A stretch of DNA of 64,000 nt, from contig KN817563.1 in NCBI GenBank assembly GCA_000827495.1, forward strand, positions 124,001 to 188,000. Direction: 5' to 3'. The position numbers and the translations under genes are program-made. The notes beneath the pieces were generated by a model. The model searched no databases, was not told the origin of the DNA, and was given only the letters and a program-made list of their open reading frames with translations. Each line of letters starts with the position of its first letter. Position 1 is the first letter of the stretch. The DNA comes from Hypholoma sublateritium FD-334 SS-4. Taxonomy: Eukaryota; Basidiomycota; Agaricomycetes; Agaricales; Strophariaceae. Of the stretch, positions 46,302-57,000 are shown in pieces.

Positions 46302-48711
46302 TGGTGCATAGCCGCTTCAAGAAGTAAGTTTAATACTTCCTCCGTTTCCTCGCACGCGCTCTGCGTGGGTATCTTTTCATCCCCAATAAAGCCAATATCA
46401 CTTATTAAGTTATTTCATTTAGCAACGCCGACTTGAGTCCGAGCCGTCCGACGCAGAAGCTGGAATTCTCTTGGAATTCTCTATCCCTTCGCTGTTATCA
46501 TTATTCCAGCCTATATACCCAATGGCAACCACAGCACAATTCCAAGCTACATACACAGAGAGATAAGTATAAACATTCATCCGACGGCCGATCAAGATAG
46601 CTGTGTTTCCAGTATGCCGAGATACCTACCTAACTCAAAGTCGACTAGCTCGCCTCGCTGCAGAAAAAATGCCATCTCAAATGAATCCTGTGCAACTCGT
46701 CTCTTCAAGGATCTCCCACTTCTCGGGAATGCTACCCGGGTCGCTGCTATTGAGTGCTGGAATCTGGGTTCTGCTTCGGCGTGCAGAGAAGATGTCGCCC
46801 AGCTGGGCCCCAGCATGGCATTGTTGCAACGCGACGTCGACGCTGAGTGCCTAAAACCAGCGTGGCATGCCATGTGCGCGCACTCGTACAAATGATACGT
46901 CGTAGACTCTCATTCAGACAAGTTCTCACTGCGTGTATGGGCGTCCTTATAGCATGCTGGCACAAGGACACCGCTCGCCATCACACCCAACTCTAAGTAT
47001 AAGTATCTATCATTTCAATGACTTCGAAGATCCTTCAAAGTTCTGACATCTGCGCTGGACTAACGTTGGACTGCCACGGGTAAATCGTGATCCTCAGGCC
47101 ATTTTACACGTACATAAAGTGGGTACGTACGATAGCGAACAGTGATTAACATTGACAAAAACAACAATCATATCGAGAACAAGGTGGGTATGCATGAAGG
47201 TATTAACACATAAACAGATAGGAATGGCAGTCGGACATAGAAGGCAGATACACGCCACCGTGGGCGAGGTAGGGAAAAACAATTAACACTGACAGGAATT
47301 GAACACGGATTCAAGGAATGGCGGCGGTAGCGGGGGCGATCTTGCGATTTCGTGGTGCTGGTTTAGTATCCAAAGGCTGGCGTTCTGCCGTCCGTCTCCC
47401 GGGATCAATAAAAAAGTAAAAAAAATAACAGAGCAGCGTAAGCACATCCTGCGCCATTTGCGCCCGGGCCCTCAGTGTCGGCTCTGGAACAATCGGCGCA
47501 TAATGCTTGCACTGCTCTTGTGGTAGTAGGACATATAGTCGGGCAAAAAGACAGGAAGATATACGGGCGGAGGGCATGCTGGGGATCACGGGCCCGGCGT
47601 CCAAGCGGGTGACGGAGCTTGGCGGCGGGGACGGGAACGTGCGCCAGCGCTTGTTGCTTCGCTTAAAATTGATGCGCGTTACCGCGATTGGGAAATGGGG
47701 ATGGGGGCCAAGTAGATATGGTGTGGGTCGGGCGTAGGTGTTGCGTGGTGGGTCCAGTACAGGCGGGGGGGAATATAACACTAGACGGCCGTTAGTTGAC
47801 GAGCATCGACACACGGCGGGCGCCGAGACACGCACCGAGACAACAGCATAAATAAATGAGAATATGATACATTCATTGGACGGCCGGGTCGCCACGGGAT
47901 TCACAACATGATATTTCGGATCTAAGAAGCAGTGTCGTATGCATGGAATGATGGTGCGTAAGTTTAGTCTGAGATGATTGGGGGCAACACTCACGTTTTT
48001 GCTCACGATGGCACTGGATGGACGTGTAACGGATTGGGCATGGCGCAGATTCGGCGAATGGTGGGATTGTGCGGTATTGGCGGACGCATTACCGATGCGT
48101 TGCACGGTTCCGGGCCAGAGGTTTCAGTTTGGAGCAATCCCGATTACGCATCAGGTGACACGCGGTTCGTGGTAGCGGCCAATTGTTGTTTGCAATATTT
48201 GGGTGTTGCGGAATATATGAAGAGAAAAGAAGAGAATTTAGATGAGTTTTAGATGCCATACGTTTATTAAGATGGAAAAATGAGAAAAAATGAAAATAAA
48301 TCCAACAGAAGACAGAGCCATAAACCAGAGATAATAAGAGGTGGAGCCGTGTGTTACAATACAAATGTCCGCCGACATAAGAAAAGCTGTAGGATGTTTA
48401 GATGTACAACACGCGGATGAAAAAAAGGAATAAATATAGGGTGAAATGGTAGAAGGGGGGGCTAAATCATCGCCGCGGTCTCTAGATTCGAACGGAGTGC
48501 AATGCTATTTCGCAGAGGAACAGCAAAGAAAACAATATGAGCGTACGGATTAAATGACTGAAAATTGGTTTGATTTAAGATGTGATGAAATCCCCGGCGG
48601 GTTGCATGGATAGTAATCCAGTACCCGGGATCACAGTAGCGAAGTTAAAAAAGAAAGGGACTCACTCTGTGCGAAAGGCAAGATGTCAGTAGAAGTTTTA
48701 TTTTGGAGATG
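46302..48711. other. Intergenic, between the membrane-protein gene and the G-alpha 3' end
   Basis: About 2.4 kb. Short frames at 46592-46891 (minus), 46603-46895 (plus) and a 264-codon frame at 47311-48105 (minus) have no recognisable motif. 48462-48505 (minus) encodes a peptide resembling the C-terminal helix of a G-alpha subunit; see findings. Otherwise I see nothing I can support. Confidence 0.45.
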
Positions 48712-50290
48712 TCATATGGAACTGTATATACCTTCGACTGCAGCCATTACCACCCGGAGCAGAGCGGTATCGGTCGCTGTTGTAACGCTGGTATACGCAA
48801 TGACATGTCCCGAAGGTTGAGGGAGATTAGAGAAGGTTGAAGGAATGTATGGAAGATATTTGTCAGTCAACCGATCCGAAAATAGCGGAGAGTGGACGAG
48901 ATATTGCGAAGGCTTACTGAATGTAAATCTCGCGTTCTTTTGAGCGTCCAGCCTTTGCTGCCAGTCTACCAAACCGGCGTTTGAAGTATTCCCGGCCCGC
49001 CTTGGGATCGTTTGCAGCTCCGTCGAAGTCCTTTAAAGCATATTAAATTCGACCTCTCGATAAAGATAGAACCAAAGAAGACTACACACTGGGAAGAAGT
49101 TCTTGATATCAGAAGTTTGAACTTTCTTGACGAACAGATCATCCTTGTTTAGAAAGAGAATCTGGAGAAGAGCGAGCATGAGACCAGTGCGCTGGAGATT
49201 CGACAATAATCGGAATCAGCTTACGACTGATGTTTGCTTGAACCATTGGGAATGGCATATCGAGTCCCAAATTGTCATCGCATCTTGCATTTGATTCTGA
49301 GCACAGCATTAGGGGTAGGACAGAGACTGGTTGAACTGAAAACGTACTGCGTCTTTGTCCTCCACCAAACATTGGTCGTACCCACTCAAGCTCACCAAGA
49401 ACAATATACTCGTTACATCCTGGAAACAGTGAATCCACTTCCGCCGCTCGCTCTTCTGGCCGCCAACATCCACCATCATCATCTCATGTTCTCGTAGGTG
49501 GAAGGTCGTTTCTGTAATGCCTATCGTCCGCGCTCTGCAATGTACAATATCTTGTTCTGTAGGTTGATAGTCTTCGCCAAATAGACGGTCAAGATCGGAA
49601 TAGAAATATGTAAGACTACAAGTTTAGATAGGGGTCAGAAATACGAAAAGATGGCTCATGGGGAACGTACTTCTCCGGTAGAGCTGCTTCGTTGCCACGT
49701 TCGAACGCCTTTTGCACATTGGGGTCTTCCCAGAGAATCTTCAGTGGTTCGTAATATTCCCGAGGAAAAGGCTCGCCGTCGCCGACGTCCCGGACACCAT
49801 CTATAAGCTCCAGGTACCCCTGGTTCTCCTCCGCAACCTGCAGTTCCATATCCTCCATTGCGTCCAGCACATATCGCAGTCCCCGGGTGAGATTATCGAA
49901 TACTAGCTGCCGGTAATGTTCGATCTCGGACGGCGAAAATGGTAGTTTATGGATAAGGCGCATTTGCTACACCGCCATTAGAGCGCGTCATCCAACGTTG
50001 AGGGTGCGGCATTATCATACCTTGAGAACTGTTGACTTTCCGGAGTCGCCAGATCCTAGGAGTAAGACCTGGCGTGTAATGAGTGGCAATCTCTCGCGTG
50101 GCGTTAGTGATTAGGCCGCTTACCTTGACTTGAGACGCCATTTTCGCCTTTGCCTGCTACAAGTTAGACGAGTACGCGTTGTCGATGGGATGTCGTGCAC
50201 CTCTTTTAGCTGTTTCTCCGCCTCTCTGTGCAGCTTTTTGTCCTCCTCCGTGATATCGACGCCTGCGGGAGCTGACATGCATGTGCCCAT
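48712..50290 (-). CDS. Heterotrimeric G-protein alpha subunit
   Basis: Membrane-anchored GTPase coupling seven-helix receptors to downstream signalling. Exons on minus: 50290-50201, 50156-50124, 50068-50021, 49966-49671, 49615-49348, 49296-49225, 49161-49090, 49030-48918, 48787-48712; all GT-AG, 355 aa. The N-terminus MGTCMS fits dual lipidation (myristate on Gly2, palmitate on Cys4). GTPase motifs: G1 GSGDSGKST (about 46-54), G2 RARTIGITETTF with the catalytic Arg at about 183, G3 DVGGQKSERRKW with the catalytic Gln at about 209, G4 FLNKDD (about 272-277), G5 TTATDT. Oddities: QK where most family members have QR in switch II, and a C-terminus (AAVEGIYSSI) without the usual NLxxxGxx receptor-contact helix. 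I cannot place it in a numbered subgroup. First intron is only 44 nt. Confidence 0.93.
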
Positions 50291-53146
50291 CGTGTTGCGC
50301 TTGGAGGGCGGTGGCTCAACTGCTCAGGAGACGTTGACGGCAGTAATCGGAGGCCTCTCGAGTCTGGGCAATTGAACGTCGGTGCTTGGAATTGTGCAGG
50401 ATTGACCCAGGTACGAAATCAAAGATCACGGCCAGGCGCGGGAAGGTCGGATAGATATGAATAGTGATGGGAGCAGACTCAAGCGTCCTGTGATTGATTG
50501 CTGCGTGGTCGCTGCTACATACACTGGTTGCGTCAAGGTAGTTTGCTCATATGAGACTTTGCACGTGTAGCACCAACGCAAAAACAGATCATTCACCGCT
50601 CGTTTCACAGAAAAAAAACAATCAAATGCTAGCAAAAATCGCGGCGCTCACTGGCTTACACAAAAACCGCAAAGCTTCACACCTGAACCCATAAATAAAT
50701 TAACAGCCGCATAGCTCAATTACTTGAACGAGCGCGAGCTGTTTGGCGAATGTCATGGCAGCGAAAGATTCTACGATCGATATCAGCCACTCTCCTACTA
50801 CTTTAGTCACTAGAGCTTACGACCGTCCGATTTGATTCCCATTCGATGAACGCGGTTAGAGCGCAGTAAATAGCCTCGAACCTCGACGCCTTTCAACACC
50901 GCACCGTGGCACCCCAACGCATATTCAGCGGATGGAAGAGGCACTCCGTGAGGGTCCAGATTAATCCATTGTCTGCAAAGAAGGATTTACGGAAGACGCC
51001 CTCTTTTCAAATTAATTGATCAAGTTATTACGGGATCAGCGTTTTCTAGGGAATCGGTGATTAAAGTGGAGCCATAAAAGGAATTGGTGCCAGATGAGAG
51101 CGATCTTCCGCAAACTTCACCGTCGAGACCGAGACCATATCAAAATTGACTCGGGGTGTACTACTAGTGTGGGCCACCCAACTCCCACTACATGCATGGA
51201 GTGCCGCATAGCTTTATGTAGTCAGTTTTAGTCTCCTCGACGCACTGGCAGTACATAACGTATTTCATCAGACGTCCGCTTTCAGTACACGGACCCACAT
51301 ATCGATTAGTGAAGCTTTCAACAACACGGCTGCCAGCAGCTCATTCGCGGCGGTGAGAGTACCGTATTATTTTGGGCGATTGTGATGACTAGTTGCGACT
51401 TAATAATTTGTTTTTCTCCGCTAGTCTCAGAATTAAATATCCGTGGTCGAGTGATTATTTGCTGATGCCCTGCCAGTTGCGCTTGGGCCAAAAGATCTAA
51501 GTGAAGCGCTATGGAGATAGCCGTCTATAAGCTTACGTGGAGACTGCAGAAACCTGAATGGGTACAGTTGTGAGCCCAAGCATTCCGATGTTTTTCGGTA
51601 TCAGCATCAGAATCAGAACTATTTTTTCATCTTCGCTGATGCAGGTTACTGGATACCTTCAAGATACTTGGATGGCGTGGGACGGCAGACGACAGCTCTC
51701 TGCCGGCCTTTCCATTCGATTCACACTTGTCAAAATTCTGTTATTCAATCTTGCCAACTTTCACTCGATGGGATAATTATCAGATGTATTTTTCGTTTCC
51801 TTAATACAAGCATAATTCCTATAGCCGAATAGAACGAAATTTGATTCAAGGTTTTTCTGCACAGCTGCGCTCGCTCATCTCGTCGTTTTATATATAGAGC
51901 TTACTTGCATACGGTGCCAAGGTGCACCTTGGCCATTCGAGTGCAGGCCTTCGTATGTCAGAATTTCCAGGACGAGGTAGTATAGACAGCGCTCACATTG
52001 GCATGATTACAGGTGATCCCAAGGCGACCCATTCAACGGTATGGCACTTGGTTGACGATTCCCAGCTTATTTGCCTCTGTGCCATTTTTGATTGCTAGAC
52101 AATTTGCCAATGCAGAGCCGCTATTAAGTGCGCCGAATATGTCGCACTCGTGGGCGCAATACCCATAACTTTTACTGACCTGAGAAACTCCGGTCCATCT
52201 TCCATTTGGTGAGACCACGGCGCAGCGTAGCACACGCTCGTTCTGGGACCGCCTTGAGCATAACTCCGCCATCAGCTGGATGCGCTCGTGCGCTGACGAT
52301 CAGTTCAGCGCAATCAAAGAGTTTTTTGATCAGTCTACGACAGTTTCAACGCCATTAAAGTGTTGGCAATGGATAACTTAATTTTTTGACATGCGATCAG
52401 GATTCTGGTGTGCCGCGCGCTGTCGGGTCTGCTCATCAGCAGAGGGGAGTATTGGCCGCTTCAAACATTGTGTCTGCTTGAAATCGGCGAATCTCACCAA
52501 ATGAATTTCTTCTTTTTTCAGTTTCAATGGACGGGAAGAGCCGGTCAACGTATAGTTATAGACTGTACACCAGTTTACCACTAGTAATAGCTAGTTTTCT
52601 GCGTACCCAATTAGACAACTGACCAGAACGTTCATGTTGACTAGTCTTTGAAAATGCGTCATTGAATAGTCGAGAGATAAATCCAAAAATGATATAAGTG
52701 AGTTGAATTATTCCTCGGTTTCTGAACTGCTGTATGAGTATGAGCTGTGAGAGACAAAGCGAGAGAGAAAATGCAAGAATTAGGTAGATGGGACTGTGTA
52801 AGTGTTCATTTATTCGATATGAGGCATAGTCTGTCGTACGTACTTCTCTTGGCTTATAAAAGGATCACAATTGAGGCCAAGAGCCTTTACATTTTGGAAA
52901 ACACTCGAAAGGTATCAGCGTACGCGATCTATTTATAGACTCGCGTCAAATTAATAAAAGCCTGAGCGCTGAGGGACCCGGTGTGGCGGAGCCTTACGCG
53001 TGTACTACAAACTTATAAATTCTCTATTGTACAGAAATATTGGTAGAGTGGTGGAGCCAGGTACGCAATAAGCACGTCAAAAACATCAATCTCAACCCCG
53101 GAATACTAATATTCTTTTCAACCTGAACGTTTGAAAATCGGCTATA
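50291..53146. other. Gene-free interval upstream of the G-alpha gene
   Basis: About 2.9 kb that starts with the G-alpha promoter side and ends at the stop codon of the SLOG-like gene. Short frames only; none shows a motif. An 18-bp perfect palindrome lies at 51916-51933. Confidence 0.5.
51916..51933. repeat. Perfect 18-bp palindrome
   Basis: GCCAAGGTGCACCTTGGC reads the same on both strands, centred on GTGCAC. There is no loop, so it suits a symmetric protein-binding site better than a hairpin. No adjacent gene start is within 1 kb. Confidence 0.7.
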
Positions 53147-53830
53147 TCACGCCTTCGAGACCAATTTGGTGCTGCTGCCTGGTACAGCATCTGGTAGAAT
53201 CAAACCAACCCCGGACTTCCTTCTCAACTCGTTCTTCTCCGTCCCACTAACACGTTTGCGATACAAATTTCCAAAGACAGCTCGACATTCCTCTTCGGTG
53301 CGATATCGCAGGATATCGTAATGACTTCCCCGCGTCATGGCTTCGTCTCTCTCCGTGTGCCCTCCTTTGACGATCATCACGGATCCGCCCGCCTCTTCAA
53401 AGTGACGGAACACAGGTCGGAGGCGTGTCTCCTCGTTGGAGTTGAAGTACAGTCGGATTCGGCTGGAAGGTACGCCTGATCGTTGGAGATACTGCAGTGC
53501 GAGGGTATCGACGCCGCCTGATGGCCCAACGATGAAGTTGTGCCCCTTTTCCATCGCTTCTTTGATAGATGGAATGTAGTGGGTGTCAAAATATGGTTTA
53601 TCCACGTCCAGAGGGCCAGATATAAATGCTATTGGCGTTAAAGTGCGATTCCAGGAAGTAGTTACAGTTGGATCAGCCCTTTCCATTGCTTTCTTTGCAG
53701 ATTTGATTCCTCGGAGATTGTTTGAGATAGGTCGAAGTATCGGAATATTCTTTGGACAGCTCTCCGAGAAGGTGCGTGAACTAGTGTAAGAGAGCAGCAA
53801 GCGCCGCTTCATACCACAGCAGTGAGTCAA
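53147..53830 (-). CDS. SLOG-superfamily-like protein with basic N-terminal leader
   Basis: Single open frame of 227 aa. The N-terminus (MKRRLLLSYTSSRTFSESC from Met7) is basic and hydroxylated, as in mitochondrial leaders. The core resembles nucleotide-binding Rossmann-like SLOG/YspA proteins: a strand ending in AFISGPLDVDKPYFDTHYIP (about 68-87), a helix, then FIVGPSGGVDTLALQYL (about 100-116), where a glycine-rich turn precedes a helix, followed by RIRLYFNSNEE and a later strand SVMIVKGGHTERDEAM. SLOG proteins bind or process nucleotide-derived ligands. The call is by pattern only, and no close named family is recognised. It ends 219 bp before the divergent WDR59-type gene, counting from the start codons. 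Another possibility is a stand-alone DprA-like or TIR-like fold. Confidence 0.68.
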   Translation of the reverse strand: MTHCCGMKRRLLLSYTSSRTFSESCPKNIPILRPISNNLRGIKSAKKAMERADPTVTTSWNRTLTPIAFISGPLDVDKPYFDTHYIPSIKEAMEKGHNFIVGPSGGVDTLALQYLQRSGVPSSRIRLYFNSNEETRLRPVFRHFEEAGGSVMIVKGGHTERDEAMTRGSHYDILRYRTEEECRAVFGNLYRKRVSGTEKNELRRKSGVGLILPDAVPGSSTKLVSKA

Positions 53831-54049
53831 GCTTTCATATTACCTTTATGTTGTGCTTATCTTTTAACATCATCTCACAGTCACGCGCAGACATCCGGGA
53901 GTCCGGATTTTGTTGACTTTTTGTAATGCTTTCTTTTTACTTCTATTCCTTGTCTACTTATTCCTAGTTCCGTATTTCGACAGGTACTTATAATTGTGCC
54001 CCTCAAGCGTAGCCACTAGATCCTAAGTAACTTTCAAACGATAAGATAC

Positions 54050-57000
54050 ATGAAGGGGTTAACTTGGGGCAATAATAATAGATCAATCGAAGAGCAATCA
54101 ATTGGCAATCAACTACTCGTGACATCTATGCACCTGCAGGTTCTTCCTCCTCCCCGCACATTGATGTCGAGTTTGCGCTCGTCATCTTCAACGCGCTCCA
54201 AAATCGAACACATTTCAGCCTCCACACGCGTGGCAGAAGTGCCTTTGAGCTCTCGGCGACCATCATGGACGCCTGAGCTAGGTGGCGATGATCACCATGT
54301 TTCGTATTCGCCGCTGGCCAAGCGCCGCGCGCGGCCGTCAGACGAGAACAGTCCGCTCTCGCCTGAATGGACGGGGTCGGTTCCAAGTCTACTCAAACCG
54401 CGCCGACCGTCGTTCGTTCCATCGCTGCCTGAGGGTCACCATCGGTCGCGCAAGCCACGCGTCGAGCCTGAAGCAAGCCCAGAGGTGTCCAAGACAGGCG
54501 CAGCTGGCCAACCGGTATCGTCAGAGGAAGGCAAGAGTTTGCGCTCGAGCTGGGAGATTAACGTGAAGGATCTGGTTGGTGATGCAGTGGGAAACGTATG
54601 TGCTATGAGAAATCGTGGAGTCAACGTTGACGAAGATATAGATGAGTATCAGTCCTAGTTCACGCGACATCGTCCTTGCAGCGTATGCGACGTTTCATTT
54701 TTTGAGAGAATCCGCTAATTTCTCGACAGACGGAGGGGATTGATCATCATTGACCTTGAGGCGCCGTTCAGCATCCCTCGGTTCTTGCCGCAAGGCGGTA
54801 CATGGGACGTAGCAGACGTTCAGTGGAACCCACATGCAAGTCGTGCCGAGTATATAGTTTCCACGTCTAGCGAGAAATTGTAGGTCTCCTTTGTTGAAGA
54901 CTGTACAATCGACTAATACAGACTCCAAGGCTGATATGGAATCTACTACTTGGTGGAAAGACGTCAATTCAACACATCCTTAAATCTCATTACCGCGCCA
55001 TCACTGATATAAATTGGCACACCTCCGAATGCGATGTTGTCGTTAGTACTGGTATCGATTCTTGGCTATGGGCATGGGACCTGCGGACACCAGAGCGACC
55101 AATATTTGGTAGGTTCGCTGGTTGATCGTGCGCCGTTGAACTAATGAAACATGTGTAGGACTTTCTGCGTTCAATGGTATTGATATTTTATATTTTAGTT
55201 CTCGCTCTGGTTAATGCTTGTTGTGACAGCGGGAGGAACGCAGGTAAAATGGAATCATCAGGATGCCAACATCCTCGCGTCGTCACATTCAAATCAAGTG
55301 CTGATATGGGACCGCCGGGTAATTAGCACTCATATTCTATTGGGGCTTGTTTTGTTTATTTTTTTTCAGAATGGGTCCCTCCCCATCTCACGAATTACGG
55401 CTCACCACTCCAAGATATATGGCATCGACTGGTCACGGTCGTCTCGCAATGAGCTTGTCACCTGCTCACTTGACAAATCCATCAAAACCTGGGATATCAA
55501 CGCTTCCACCGACAATTGCACGCCGGAGCCTAAGTCGTGTATAAAGACGGCATATCCTGTATGGAGGGCGAGGAATTTGCCGTTCGGGGAGGGGATCTTG
55601 AGCTTGCCCCAGAGAGGAGACACGACACTGGAGATGTATGCAAAAGGGGATCTCGTGGAGACGTTTGAGGGACATTCCGACGTGGTCAAGGAGTTTGTGT
55701 GGAGGCAGGGGATCCAGGACGACTTTCAGCTCATCACTTGGTCTAAGGATCGAACACTGAGGTTCTGGCCCATAAACGCCGAAGTCATGCAGGCATGTAC
55801 GTTCTACCATTTCTCTATTTTGTAATTTACAAGTTTTACAGAAAGTCGGGCACATATCTGATGTCCAGCGCGGCCGATCCACGGTCCCCCGTGGCGAAAT
55901 CGGGATGCACGACACATTCCGGAACCCACCCGACATCGATGAAAATGACGTTGGCTACTTCCCCGCGCTCTCTGCTCCGGTCGGGTCCCGAAATATCTTG
56001 GCAGAAGTACGTGCCCCACGCACGTCTCTGCTCTCCGCCACAGCGGCCACACAACAGTTCTTCGTGCTACCGCCAAGTAAGCACACCAGAATGTCTACGC
56101 CCACTGCCGTCCATACCAGTATCAGCTCCGCGAAAATGGGGCCTGCCTCCGCGTCAGTGGTGCGTTCGACAGGCGGGACGATGAGCAAAGGCGGGATGGG
56201 TGTGAAAAGCATCGCGCAGGTGGACCAGCTGGCATGGCTCACCAGTGTCAAGGTTGGTAGTAAGCGGGGAAGCAGCTCCGGCGGGGGGAGCCATGGGGAT
56301 ATTGATAGTGCAGCGCCGTCCCGGTTGGGATCTATATCTCGCCCTCCCTCAGGGCCGGATCGAAGTCTGAGTGAGGCCGACAGAAGGCATTCCAGCGGGA
56401 GTGTTGGAAGAGGGCTGGAAGAGCGGAATGTAAAAGACGGCGAAAATAATCAGTCCCTGCATGACGAGTGAGTATACTTCTTTTTGTTTCGAATTTCAAA
56501 ACTCAATCAGTGCTATTTCAGGATCACGAGCGTCTTGACGAAATTCTCTGCAAGTAATTTCAAGATCAGTATCGAGAAGGTATTTGGCGTGTCGCGTTCT
56601 TTAAAAAGATAAATCACTTACTCTGGTGGCTTAGCACGATCTTCCCAAGCGACGCACATGCACCCTCGGCTTTCACAGCCCCTGGGGAGAGACGTCTTCT
56701 GTCTTTATGCGCATAACATTCAATTTCCCCCGCAATTATCCCCAAGCCACCTATCCCCACGGAATACCAACTGTCGAACTAGATCGAAACCCTCTCATCT
56801 TGCCGGCGACGCGAGCATTCATTCTCAAGCAACTCCGCCGTATCCGCGAACACAGGCGACCTTGCCTAGAGCCCTGCTTACGATTTTTACTGTTAGGCCT
56901 CGACGCTCAAAATGAGCGCCAGCTGATGGATTCAGAGTCATCCTCGGATGAAGAGCATGGAAAGAAGGAGAGATCAGTCACCGTTTCACTCCTACAAAAC

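Noticed and set aside
47311..48105. 264-codon open frame on minus
   Set aside because: No motif, hydrophobic pattern or splice signal supports it. Composition (Arg/Pro/Ser-rich without structure) fits a chance frame between two genes.
48712..50290. Mating-type or pheromone-receptor locus suggested by the G-alpha gene
   Set aside because: No homeodomain gene, pheromone precursor (CaaX) or seven-helix receptor is visible nearby.
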